Shown here: positions 17,710-26,473 of the stretch, in pieces
How positions within the stretch are numbered: position 1 is the stretch's first letter
Layout: every line of letters starts with the position of its first letter
Assembly (NCBI RefSeq): GCF_017569925.1
Contig: NZ_CP050854.1
Span: forward strand, 620,001-684,000
DNA from: Brenneria izadpanahii
GTDB lineage: Bacteria; Pseudomonadota; Gammaproteobacteria; Enterobacterales; Enterobacteriaceae
Length of the DNA stretch: 64,000 bases
Direction of reading: 5' to 3'
The notes under the pieces: generated by a model
What the model was told of the DNA's origin: nothing
Database searches by the model: none
Seen by the model: only the letters and a program-made list of their open reading frames with translations
Translations under genes and position numbers: made by a program

Positions 17710-19731
17710 CTATTGAGTCACATTATTCATTATTTTTTTCATTTCTTCGGGTATCTTACCTTTGTCTTTTTTCAGGTAGTACCTATACATAGGTTTTAAT
17801 GTAAGGCTATCTTTGACCTTTTGGCGGAAATCTCGATAGTTAGGATCCGGATCCCAAGCCAGAGCCTGATTGATCCAAAAGTCCATAACAAACAGGTTTT
17901 TGCTCATACCCCGGGCATTGAAGGCGCAAAAGGCATATAAATAGGCGATGTATGCCAGCTGATCCAGCCTGACACGCGCTTCGGACAAGACTTTGGGCGC
18001 CTCAACAAACAACCCTTCGCGGATCCGCCGCTCTTCGCTGGATGCAATTAAACTACATGCATAATCATACTGCGATACCGCATCTCCCAATTGAATGTTA
18101 AGTTTTAATAGTTTCTCTCTTTCGATGGCAAGCTGTGACTTCTCTGACGGATTACTGCTACGCTCAATTGAATCTTCTAAATCACGAGATTTAATTAAAA
18201 TCGCCTGCGAACCTCTCCGCTGCACTAAGGTATTTAAAAACGAGTTCGCCTTATCCGCATCGCGCTCGACTGAGAGGATGTCTACTAGGTCGGAGGGGCA
18301 GCCATAATATATTTCATAACACAGTGCTGAGGCGTTGATTGCCCGATTCTCGGTAGCAAACTTTTCGAGCACTGGCTTTATTGCGGCGGCATACCCCATT
18401 TTACACAGGATGAAAATATGCAATCTGAACGTGTTGTAATCAAGATTTCTTTCACCGGCTATATAATAACGCTCAATACTTTCACGCTGAGCAGTTAGGT
18501 TGACATTGGCTAAGGGAAAGTTTGCAGCCAACGCACCGTACAAAATTTCTACCGAGGATGTTAAGTTACGGAACTCTGTGTGTCTGGCAAGATCTTCAAA
18601 GACATTCAGGTTGTCTTCAATTTCATAAGTTTTCATAAATGAGACTAATAAACTAAAAATCTCATTTGCTCGATAGAATATAATCCATGGCGACGCCAGC
18701 TTAACAATATGGTGTAATGATAGATAAATATTATTTATCATATTATCGTTTGACTTTTTACGATCTGCTGGCGTGTTAATTAGAATGTGGTGGCAAAAAT
18801 TAATATATTCAAATAGCGTCAGAGAATTCTCTTCATCAGTGAGATGAGTATTAATTAAATCTTTAAATCTCTTCTCGCGTTTCTTTAACGCTTGTCGGTA
18901 ATTGATGGAGGGTAAGGTATTATATGCCGTAATCTGATCGTATTCTTTTTCACGTTGCAATATTTTTATCTGCAGCTCGGATAAACCTGAGCAGTAATCG
19001 CTCGCTAAAAATTGATCAATCTTTTTGTATTTTTTATCGCCATACCACCTTGGCGCTAAGAATCTGATGGTAGTTTTCCTTGACTCGATATGTTCGGGGT
19101 CAATCGTCAGGATATTTTTCAACCAATATAATGGGATGAAATTCTGCTCTTCAGCGGTCGGCGGCGGCAGCGCTATACTAATCGAACCCTGTGGAACAGT
19201 ATATTTGGGGAATGAAGATAAAAACGCTCTGGCCTCTTCATTATAGTCCGCACATGAAAAATGAATCGGTTGTGTAGCCGGCAACGCCAGCCAATCGGGT
19301 GCGCCAAAGCGCCCTGAAGCCTCTAATAGCATATTATAGGCTGCGACACACTCAGGATTGAATTCCAGCGTTTTTAACGCCCAATAAAAAAACTGATCAT
19401 TGGCAATGCAAAACTTCAGGGTCTGCGCGGGAGTTACGTGATCCATGGTTCGTATGCCTCGTTCTTTGACCGCAACTGTGTGCCAAAAACTAGCAAAAAA
19501 GACATAAGGATAATAACTTTCCGGCGTTGTTTGCCGCCAATCGTGAAGTTGTGACAAAACCGCATCAAGGCCATCAACTAGCGGATTAAAAATAAACTGG
19601 ATATGAAGCGTTTTTTGTAAATCCTGCCTTTGCAGCGACGCAAACAGCGCCTCAACGTCCTGATATTTCTTTTGGCTTAGCTTGTGTTTCACCTGCTGTT
19701 GTAAGTCATATATTTCAACGAGCGATTGCAT
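17710..19731 (-). CDS. Large helical hypothetical protein, DUF4034-like
   Basis: This 673-residue protein has no signal peptide and appears almost entirely alpha-helical, with TPR-like character, for example in the segment around residues 95-150 (WALKTLEFNPECVAAYNMLLEASG) and ALAWDPDPNYRDF near the C-terminus. Its N-terminal region resembles DUF4034 proteins, which occur in enterobacteria beside contact-dependent or secreted toxin loci. I have no alignment to prove this. The gene is AT-rich, stands alone, and is followed by a 37-residue membrane microprotein gene. No toxin, Rhs or type VI secretion gene is present in the window. The function cannot be stated. Confidence 0.6.
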   Translation of the reverse strand: MQSLVEIYDLQQQVKHKLSQKKYQDVEALFASLQRQDLQKTLHIQFIFNPLVDGLDAVLSQLHDWRQTTPESYYPYVFFASFWHTVAVKERGIRTMDHVTPAQTLKFCIANDQFFYWALKTLEFNPECVAAYNMLLEASGRFGAPDWLALPATQPIHFSCADYNEEARAFLSSFPKYTVPQGSISIALPPPTAEEQNFIPLYWLKNILTIDPEHIESRKTTIRFLAPRWYGDKKYKKIDQFLASDYCSGLSELQIKILQREKEYDQITAYNTLPSINYRQALKKREKRFKDLINTHLTDEENSLTLFEYINFCHHILINTPADRKKSNDNMINNIYLSLHHIVKLASPWIIFYRANEIFSLLVSFMKTYEIEDNLNVFEDLARHTEFRNLTSSVEILYGALAANFPLANVNLTAQRESIERYYIAGERNLDYNTFRLHIFILCKMGYAAAIKPVLEKFATENRAINASALCYEIYYGCPSDLVDILSVERDADKANSFLNTLVQRRGSQAILIKSRDLEDSIERSSNPSEKSQLAIEREKLLKLNIQLGDAVSQYDYACSLIASSEERRIREGLFVEAPKVLSEARVRLDQLAYIAYLYAFCAFNARGMSKNLFVMDFWINQALAWDPDPNYRDFRQKVKDSLTLKPMYRYYLKKDKGKIPEEMKKIMNNVTQ

Positions 19732-20004
19732 GAGTAAATATCCAACTCTGAAAACATAGATGTAATTGTATCAGCATAAAAAAGTATTTTGCCAATAAAG
19801 AATAACCATGAAAATAATGGGTAACTCAAGAGGTGGCTTTCTATCTATGAGAATTGTCTTATATAATTCGAGAGGTAATGCGATAAATGCCGATAGCGGT
19901 CTTGTACATGATTCTGTGTAAATGCCTCTCTCAGAATTGACCGCCGATAATAAAGCGGTTCATCGCCAGTCATTGTCCATTTCATTTTGAGTTAACGAGG
20001 GATC

Positions 20005-20340
20005 ATGGAACGCTTGTTTGTCTACGGTACGCTACGTCCGGGCCGCTCTAATGCCCATATTCTGGAAAATATCGGTGGAGAATGGCTGCCGGGTTATGTG
20101 AGCGGCGCGTTTTATGAGCGTGGCTGGGGAGCGGCTGCGGATTTTCCGGGGATCGTCCTGGATAAGAATGGCCCGATCGTTCACGGTTACGTGTTTTTGT
20201 CCGATAAACTTGAGGCGCACTGGCCAATGTTGGATGAATTTGAAGATGGCTATGACCGCGTTGAAGTGGAGGTGACCACGGCTGATGGTCAGCACGTTAC
20301 TGCGTGGGTCTATCAGTTACAGCCGCAGACTAACCCGTAA
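20005..20340 (+). CDS. Gamma-glutamylcyclotransferase-family protein (AIG2/YtfP-like)
   Basis: This 111-residue protein has the family signature LFVYGTLRPG at the N-terminus and the conserved acidic segment LDEFEDGYDRVEVEV, whose glutamate acts as the general acid/base in this fold. Family members cyclise gamma-glutamyl amines or peptides to 5-oxoproline; the true substrate here is unknown. It is a single-gene unit closed by a strong terminator. Confidence 0.85.
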   Translation: MERLFVYGTLRPGRSNAHILENIGGEWLPGYVSGAFYERGWGAAADFPGIVLDKNGPIVHGYVFLSDKLEAHWPMLDEFEDGYDRVEVEVTTADGQHVTAWVYQLQPQTNP

Positions 20341-20356
20341 GATAATCCGGATTTAG

Positions 20357-20391
20357 CGCCTCGCATGTCGTAAAACATGCGAGGCGTTTTT
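20357..20391 (+). terminator. Rho-independent terminator
   Basis: A 12-bp perfect stem CGCCTCGCATGT / ACATGCGAGGCG with a 6-nt loop is followed by five T residues, 16 bp after the stop of the cyclotransferase-like gene. Confidence 0.92.
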
Positions 20392-20401
20392 CATTTCAAA
20401 C

Positions 20402-21430
20402 TTATTCGTCGCGCCAGCCCATTGCCGGAGCAACATGTTTCAGAATGGACTCGATAACATGCGCGTTGTAATCCACGCCCAGTTGATTCGGCACGGTCAG
20501 CAATAAAGTATCCGCTTCGGTAATCGCTTCATCTTGTTTCAGCTGTTCGATCAGCTTGTCCGGCTCTGCGGCATAGCCGCGCCCGAAAATCGCGCGGGTT
20601 TTCTCATCAAGGAAACCGACCTTATCGCTGTCGTCACGGCTTGAACCGAAATACATCCGGTCACGATCATCCATTAGGGCAAAAATGCTGCGGCTGACCG
20701 AGACGCGCGGCGTTCGTGTATGTCCCGCTTCCGCCCAAGCCTCGCGGTAGGCGCGGATCTGTTTTGCCTGCTGAATGTGGAAAGGTTCGCCTGTTTCATC
20801 GTCTTTCAACGTGGAACTTTGCAGGTTCATTCCCAGTTTCGCGGCCCACACCGCAGTCGCATTCGAACCGGCTCCCCACCAGATACGGTCGCGTAAACCT
20901 TCGGAATGAGGCTCAGGCCGCAACAGGCCAGGCGGATTCGGGAACATCGGCTGCGGATTGGGTTGCGCAAAGCCCTCTCCGCGTAACACGTCCAGCAGCA
21001 CTTCGGTGTGACGGCGCGCCATATCAGCGTCGCTTTCCCCTTCGGAGGGGGCGTAACCAAAATAGCGCCAGCCGTCAATCACCTGCTCCGGGGAGCCGCG
21101 GCTGATGCCAAGCTGTAAACGCCCGCCGGAGATCAAATCCGCCGAACCTGCATCCTCCGCCATATACAGCGGATTTTCATAGCGCATGTCGATAACACCA
21201 GTGCCGATTTCAATACTCCGGGTTTTCGCTCCTATCGCTGCCAGCAGGGGAAACGGCGAGCTAAGCTGGCGGGCAAAGTGATGCACCCTGAAATAAGCTC
21301 CGTCCGCGCCCAGTTCTTCGGCGGCGACAGCCAGATCGATGGATTGCAGCAGCGCGTCAGCGGCTGAACGGGTTCCGGACTGCGGCGATGGCGTCCAGTG
21401 ACCAAATGACAAAAATCCGATCTTTTTCAT
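20402..21430 (-). CDS. LLM-class (luciferase-like) flavin-dependent monooxygenase
   Basis: This 342-residue protein belongs to the bacterial luciferase-like superfamily, which uses reduced FMN and oxygen. The start at 21430 (MKKIGFLSFGHW) matches the usual family N-terminus; an upstream in-frame ATG at 21493 adds 21 atypical residues. Family blocks visible are GADGAYFRVHHFARQ, SPFPLLAAIGAKT, IEIGTGVIDMRYENP, GRLQLGISRGSPEQ and the C-terminal DTLLLTVPNQLGVD. The substrate is unknown and FMN would have to come from a separate reductase. It is a single gene convergent with the cyclotransferase-like gene. Confidence 0.85.
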   Translation of the reverse strand: MKKIGFLSFGHWTPSPQSGTRSAADALLQSIDLAVAAEELGADGAYFRVHHFARQLSSPFPLLAAIGAKTRSIEIGTGVIDMRYENPLYMAEDAGSADLISGGRLQLGISRGSPEQVIDGWRYFGYAPSEGESDADMARRHTEVLLDVLRGEGFAQPNPQPMFPNPPGLLRPEPHSEGLRDRIWWGAGSNATAVWAAKLGMNLQSSTLKDDETGEPFHIQQAKQIRAYREAWAEAGHTRTPRVSVSRSIFALMDDRDRMYFGSSRDDSDKVGFLDEKTRAIFGRGYAAEPDKLIEQLKQDEAITEADTLLLTVPNQLGVDYNAHVIESILKHVAPAMGWRDE

Positions 21431-21750
21431 GACGTGTTTATCCTGGTTTTCAGGGACATTATCAGCAGGCGGAAATTGTTCATGATGAAGCAAACCTATT
21501 CCAGCCTTGAGTTATCTCTACTTTACGCATTACCAGATGAGAATAAATGTCATTTGTTTAACATAATGCATCAAATAAATTGATTGAGTAGAGCGAGTGC
21601 GGGCATTAATGGTTCAAGCAGCGGCGTAGCTTCATTGCATCCAAACGAGCGCCTTGTTAGCCATGTTGGAATATATTTTCTCGGTGCCCAAGCGCGGCAT
21701 GGTCGGAGACGACAGCTCGCGCATACGCTGCCGCCAGTAGAAGGTTCAGT
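21431..21750. other. 320-bp intergenic region with a small unassigned frame
   Basis: On the minus strand a short, GC-rich frame of about 37 codons (21624-21737, with no start at its left limit) ends NKALVWMQ. It may be the tail of a lost gene. I cannot identify it. Confidence 0.25.
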
Positions 21751-22899
21751 TTAAGAGACCAGCCAGTTTTTCCGGGAAAAACTTAAAACAAGCAGCGGGA
21801 TAATGATCAGCCCGGCAAAGAACAGGAATAAGTTAATATATCCGCCTATATTAAGTATCATGCTGCCTAACCAGGTGCCAATTCCTCCGCCGCCAAAAAT
21901 TCCCACGCCAATCAACCCTGAAGATAAACCTTTATTACCGCCGGCCAAATCGAGCGCCCGGCTTGCTAGAATAGATTGAACTAAAACATACCCCATACCC
22001 AGCAGAATGATTGCAATATAGGTTAAATATATATTGTGGCTGGCTAGTAGTAAAAGAGAACATAAAGAGCAAATAAACCCCGCGGGCAGTATTTGTTTTT
22101 GCGGTAGCTTGCCAGACAGCGTTCTATTAACTAACCCGGTAATAAAGCAGATCAAGCCAAACAACATTAGCCCGAAACCAACATAGAGGTATCCGATATT
22201 AAGCGACTTAGATAAATATGAGCCGATGAATGAATAACCGCCGAGAACGCCGAAACCATTACAGAAGGCGAGGAAGTAGATCTGTAAAAGATGGCTGTCT
22301 TTTAATAAAGAAAAAATGGATGGCAGTAATGCATTTATTTTCCCTTGCGCGCTTTTTGATGGGAGCTTAAATATCAATAAAAATGAAATAAATGACAGGG
22401 CGGAAAATATCAGAAATATTTTACGCCAACTGCTTATTTCTATAAGCCATCCGCCAATGCCTGAACTGATGCCTTGACCAAGAAAAATAAATCCCAGAAA
22501 GATGCCAACCAGTTTTGTTAAGGTGTCTTTTTCAAAAAATTGGCCTAAAATACCCAATGATACAGAAATTATGCCTGCCGCAAAAAATCCGGCAATAAAT
22601 CTGAATATAGTCAATGATAGAATACTTCCGGCTATCGAGCATAGTAAGGTGGCTACACCTAACAAAAACATGAGAATCTGTAATATTTTTTTCCGATTAT
22701 AGATATCGCTATAGTATCCATATACAGGTTGCATAATGCCATAAGGTATTAAATATGCTGTCAGGATGACGCTGGCTTGAGAAATGTTTGTATCAAACGA
22801 GGACGATATGTCGGGCAGCAAAAGAGACGCGACCCAGTTGTCGGCAGCGGAGATAAAACCAGCAAACCCCACTAAAAATACAATGCAAAAACTGCTCAT
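21751..22899 (-). CDS. MFS transporter, DHA1 family
   Basis: This 382-residue inner-membrane protein has about 12 hydrophobic segments and the loop motif GYYSDIYNRKK (about residue 61). Helix 5 has GQGISSGIGGWL. It would export or import a small molecule with protons; the substrate is unknown. The gene is AT-rich. Its leader carries a GC-rich hairpin just before the ribosome site (22913-22930), and an apparently truncated gene ends 45 bp upstream on the same strand, so it may once have been the second gene of an operon. Confidence 0.85.
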   Translation of the reverse strand: MSSFCIVFLVGFAGFISAADNWVASLLLPDISSSFDTNISQASVILTAYLIPYGIMQPVYGYYSDIYNRKKILQILMFLLGVATLLCSIAGSILSLTIFRFIAGFFAAGIISVSLGILGQFFEKDTLTKLVGIFLGFIFLGQGISSGIGGWLIEISSWRKIFLIFSALSFISFLLIFKLPSKSAQGKINALLPSIFSLLKDSHLLQIYFLAFCNGFGVLGGYSFIGSYLSKSLNIGYLYVGFGLMLFGLICFITGLVNRTLSGKLPQKQILPAGFICSLCSLLLLASHNIYLTYIAIILLGMGYVLVQSILASRALDLAGGNKGLSSGLIGVGIFGGGGIGTWLGSMILNIGGYINLFLFFAGLIIIPLLVLSFSRKNWLVS

Positions 22900-22912
22900 G
22901 CCTTTCTCCCGC

Positions 22913-22930
22913 AGAGGGGCGAGCCCCTCT
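22913..22930 (-). promoter_or_regulatory. GC hairpin in the 5' leader of the MFS gene
   Basis: AGAGGGG and CCCCTCT form a 7-bp stem around a 4-base loop, 14-31 bases before the ATG at 22899 and just upstream of GGGAGAAAGG. There is no T tract, so it is not a classical terminator. It could modulate ribosome access, which is an inference. Confidence 0.4.
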
Positions 22931-22943
22931 CATGAAAAATCAA

Positions 22944-23174
22944 TTATGCAAATTCGTTTAATCTGTTAACTAAACCGTCCGCGGCTCTCTTTATAATGGC
23001 TTTATCAAAAAAATCATCTTGATATAAAATATGAATATATATGAGGATCCGCGACCTTATATTAGTTTTTGTTTTATGAATAAGATCGGCATAGGTACTA
23101 TTCTCTAACCCTATATCAACGCCATCTACGTTAAAAATGAATAATTTGAATAGCCAAGAGGAGCAATATGGTTG
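22944..23174 (-). pseudogene. Truncated coding remnant (76 codons, no start)
   Basis: A minus-strand frame runs from an in-frame stop at 23175 to a TAA at 22944. It contains no ATG or GTG, yet its composition is protein-like: NVDGVDIGLENSTYADLI early and FFDKAIIKRAADGLVNRL near the end. The tail is vaguely like the C-terminal helix of condensation-type acyltransferase domains. It looks like the 3' end of a gene whose 5' part was deleted. It lies 45 bp upstream of the MFS gene on the same strand. The family assignment is weak. Confidence 0.4.
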
Positions 23175-23996
23175 TTAATAACAATGCGGCGGAGTAAGTT
23201 AAACTACGCTAACTTCAGTGTGTTCCTCTATATAATTTAATACTCATGAATAAAGCCGTTCATTAACCCCCTCATGATGTGTATATTTATTGATTGTAAT
23301 TAAAAGTTGTTTTTAATCAATTGATTAATAATTCCACTGTGTTGCCATGTGTAATTACTTGTTTCTCGTTGCGGATGTGATTGATAATTCTCTCTCGCTT
23401 GTCTGGTAATAATGATTTTTATTATTACCAGGGGAATAATGTAGTTTTGGTTTGAAATTATTTTTTGTTTAGAATGGCCGTTAGAGGGGGGTATTTCAGC
23501 ATATCGCGCATGAAATAAAATCTAAAACTGGTGGGATTTCAATTCATCGTCAACGCCATCTCTGCGGGCATAGCGGAAACCATGGACGTCTTTACTTGCG
23601 CTGGCGCTCTCGCTCTTGCGCGCCATCTTTTCCGCCCGGCATTCACGCTATACTCCGGTTGGTGTAACCGTGTTCTCACCACGGCGACGTAAAAATGTTC
23701 TGCAGGAAGTTTTTCAACGAATCAGCTTTGCTGAAACGGACGGCGGATGTTGTCTTCGCTTCCGATCGATTTATGGGGAAAATAGGATTTAAAGTTAATG
23801 CCAATTAACAATAAAAGTGAGTTTATTTCACAAATAACAAAACTATTTAATCATCTCCGCGTGCAGGTAGAAAAACTTTCTCTCAAAAAACGGCGTGGCT
23901 CACATTGTTAAAAACAATCTCTTGACTCTCTATAGCATGGAGGCTCCACGTTATTTTCATCAACTTAATATTTCTTGTATTTGAAATTAAGGAAGC
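23175..23996. other. AT-rich gene-free region
   Basis: No convincing gene. The main structure is an 11-bp perfect inverted repeat at 23403-23431. A 9-codon frame at 23168-23197 (plus) has a good ribosome site but is too short to support. The promoter of the OYE gene at 23997 must lie at the right end. Confidence 0.5.
23403..23431. repeat. 11-bp perfect inverted repeat
   Basis: CTGGTAATAAT and ATTATTACCAG flank a 7-nt loop. No T tract follows on either strand, so an operator or processing site is more likely than a terminator. It lies about 570 bp before the OYE gene. Confidence 0.45.
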
Positions 23997-25931
23997 ATGA
24001 TGAAAATAGAAAATATTTTTACACCTTATTATATCGGGAAATGTCAGATCCCTAATAGGCTCGTCGTACCGGCCATGGTGGCCAATATGTGCCCGGACGG
24101 AAAAGCATCCGAGCAATATATCAGATACCATGAAGAGAAGGCGAAAGGTGGCTGGGGGCTGATTATTACTGAAGATTACCGGATCAACGAACACGCCGCA
24201 GGGTATCCGGCGGTAGCCGCCCTGTATGACGAGTCGCAAATTCCCAGCCATAAAAGATTCACGGATATCATTCATCAATATGATACCAAGGTATTTTGCC
24301 AAATTTATCATGCCGGGCGTCAGGCGAATCACCGAGTCAATGGCGGCATGAGGCCCGTATCCTGCTCTCCGGTTCCTTGCCCCTGGAATAAGGAAATTCC
24401 CCGCGAGTTGACCGTTGAGGAAATAAGACAGTTGGTAAAAGATTTTGGAACAACCGCCCTGAATGCGCAAAAGGCCGGTTTTGACGGCATTGAAATTCAT
24501 GCGGCGCACGGCTATCTAATTCATGAGTTTCTGTCGTTTAACTGTAATCACCGGATAGATGAATATGGCGGAACCTATAATAACCGGATGCGTTTTCTGA
24601 AAGAGATCATGGCAGAAGTCAGGGAACAAGTCGGCGATGATTTCCCGATTTCCGTGCGTTTCTCGGCGCAGGAAAATAGCGAAGGCGGGCGGCGAATGTT
24701 TGAAAGCCGTCAGATGCTGATGGATATCGAGGAAATGGGGGCGGATGTGATTCACTTGTCGAACGGCATGTATGGGGTCCGCTCCTCTATCGGGATAGTG
24801 GCTTCATTTTTCCAGCAGCATGGCTGGAATATGGACCTTGCGGCGGAAGCGAAATCTTTCTTAAAAATTCCGGTGATTACCGTGGGCAGGGTATCGGAGC
24901 CGGCTATGGCGGAAGATATCATTTCATCAGGCAAAGCGGATTTTGTGGCAATGGGCAGGGCGTCTCTTGCGGATCCTTACTGGCCGAATAAGGCGCGCGC
25001 CGCGGCTGAGAACGATATCCGCCATTGCATTGGCTGCCTGCAAGGCTGCACGGCTTCCACCTATCAGGGGGTGCCGATTTATTGTCTCGTCAACCCGGAG
25101 TTGGGTCATGAGTTCGAGTATGACTACAGCAAAGCGAAGGAGAGCAAAACCATTTATGTGGCGGGCGCCGGTATCGCCGGTATGGAAGCCGCGCGCGCCG
25201 CGGCGATCAAAGGACACCGCGTCGAAATTTTCGAAAAGAAGAACACGGTAGGGGGGCAGTTTATTTCCGCTGCTTATCCCCCCTTCAAAGGCGAATTTAC
25301 CACCTATACGGCATGGCTGTTCCGCGAGATCAAAAAGTATGAAAACATCACTCTTCATCTCAATACCGAACTGACGGCCGAAATGGTGAAGAAAGCGAAA
25401 CCGGATAAAGTTATTCTCGCCAGCGGCGCGCGGCCCATAATTCCCAACGTGCCGGGAATAGATAATAAAAATGTCGTGTTGGCTGAGGACGTCCTTCTCG
25501 GACAGGCGGATACCGGCATGAATGTCCTGGTCGTCGGCGGCGGAATGGTCGGTTCGGAAACGGCGGCTTATCTGGGCGTCCAATGCAAATCCAAAGTCAC
25601 TCTCGTGGAGTTGAGGGACGCGATTGCTATGGATTTGGAGGCCGGCATTCGCGATGATTTGAGGGATTGCCTGCGCCGCTGTTATGTTGACGTCATGACC
25701 AACACCAGTATTGCCGGGGTAACCGACGAAGGCGCGCTGCTTAAACGGGGCGATGATATCGCGCTGTTCCCTTGCGACACCGTGGTATTGGCGATCGGCA
25801 CAAAAGCCTGGTGCCCGCTGGCGGAAGAGCTGAAGGGTATTTGCGAAATTACCCTTGTCGGCGATGCGCTCAAAGCGCGCCAGGCTATTCAGGCATCGGG
25901 TGAGGGTTTTGCGGCGGGTTTAGCCGCCTGA
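23997..25931 (+). CDS. NADH:flavin oxidoreductase, OYE / 2-enoate reductase family
   Basis: This 644-residue three-domain flavoprotein has an OYE TIM barrel (residues about 1-335; catalytic-site block IHAAHGYLIHEF at 167-178), a 4Fe-4S motif (C344, C347, C351, C363), a FAD-binding Rossmann motif GAGIAGMEAA (about 390) and an NAD-binding motif GGGMVGSETA (about 514). It should reduce an alpha,beta-unsaturated acid, thioester or ketone with NADH. It is full length for this family and is a paralogue of the truncated gene at 1-1436. Start could be 23997 or 24000; AAGGAAG precedes both. A 4-TM protein gene follows after 13 bp, and MerR and MFS genes follow that. Confidence 0.92.
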   Translation: MMKIENIFTPYYIGKCQIPNRLVVPAMVANMCPDGKASEQYIRYHEEKAKGGWGLIITEDYRINEHAAGYPAVAALYDESQIPSHKRFTDIIHQYDTKVFCQIYHAGRQANHRVNGGMRPVSCSPVPCPWNKEIPRELTVEEIRQLVKDFGTTALNAQKAGFDGIEIHAAHGYLIHEFLSFNCNHRIDEYGGTYNNRMRFLKEIMAEVREQVGDDFPISVRFSAQENSEGGRRMFESRQMLMDIEEMGADVIHLSNGMYGVRSSIGIVASFFQQHGWNMDLAAEAKSFLKIPVITVGRVSEPAMAEDIISSGKADFVAMGRASLADPYWPNKARAAAENDIRHCIGCLQGCTASTYQGVPIYCLVNPELGHEFEYDYSKAKESKTIYVAGAGIAGMEAARAAAIKGHRVEIFEKKNTVGGQFISAAYPPFKGEFTTYTAWLFREIKKYENITLHLNTELTAEMVKKAKPDKVILASGARPIIPNVPGIDNKNVVLAEDVLLGQADTGMNVLVVGGGMVGSETAAYLGVQCKSKVTLVELRDAIAMDLEAGIRDDLRDCLRRCYVDVMTNTSIAGVTDEGALLKRGDDIALFPCDTVVLAIGTKAWCPLAEELKGICEITLVGDALKARQAIQASGEGFAAGLAA

Positions 25932-25944
25932 GAGGGGGAACACC

Positions 25945-26373
25945 ATGTTTGATAAAGCGCATTTCGGCCGGGTGGTGAACTTCTCAATCAATATCTTCCT
26001 TGGCATCGCTTTGGTATTAGTTGGCTTAACGCTTGCCGATAACTTACAGCCGATGATCTTTTGGCAAAGTTTTGTGGTGAGCGTGGGAATCGGCTATACC
26101 GTTTGCGATCTGATTCCCTCCCCGGCCTGGGGCGAACAACTTGCCCGTAAGGCCGGAATCAAAAACAAATTGTTTTTTCATTTGGCATCAACCGCCGTCG
26201 CCGGCGTCGTGCTAATCGTCTGCATCAGCTTAGGCTGTCAGTTCGTCGCATTCGGCGGCGCTGTATTCCAGGTGTGGCCCTATGCACTGCCTTACCTGTT
26301 GGTTGCGGGATATATAACGCTGGCGGTGTTTCTGCCGGTGTGCAAAGAGATCGCGGAGGTTCTGACAAGATGA
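25945..26373 (+). CDS. Four-TM membrane protein encoded with the OYE flavoprotein
   Basis: I do not recognise this 142-residue protein. It has four hydrophobic segments (about residues 12-31, 38-54, 77-99 and 110-132) with short loops and no enzyme motif. The gene starts 13 bp after the OYE stop behind AGGGGGAA, so it is co-transcribed. It may help uptake of the flavoprotein substrate or localise the enzyme; this is inference from the operon only. Confidence 0.65.
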   Translation: MFDKAHFGRVVNFSINIFLGIALVLVGLTLADNLQPMIFWQSFVVSVGIGYTVCDLIPSPAWGEQLARKAGIKNKLFFHLASTAVAGVVLIVCISLGCQFVAFGGAVFQVWPYALPYLLVAGYITLAVFLPVCKEIAEVLTR

Positions 26374-26429
26374 TAAATATATAACCAGAGGCGCGTGTTA
26401 TCTGAATTCGCTTTCCGTATCCGACGAAT

Positions 26430-26458
26430 AGGGCCATCCGATGTTATTGGCTGGCCCT
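26430..26458. terminator. Hairpin between convergent OYE operon and MerR gene
   Basis: AGGGCCA and TGGCCCT form a 7-bp stem around a loop that can itself pair further (GCCA/TGGC). The T tract is weak. Its position between convergent transcripts supports a terminator role. Confidence 0.5.
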
Positions 26459-26473
26459 GTTTGCTTGCCTCTA

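Noticed and set aside
23168..23197. 9-codon frame (MVVNNNAAE) with a good ribosome site, reminiscent of a microcin C precursor
   Set aside because: Too short to support, and no mccB-type adenylating enzyme lies nearby; it also abuts the remnant on the other strand.
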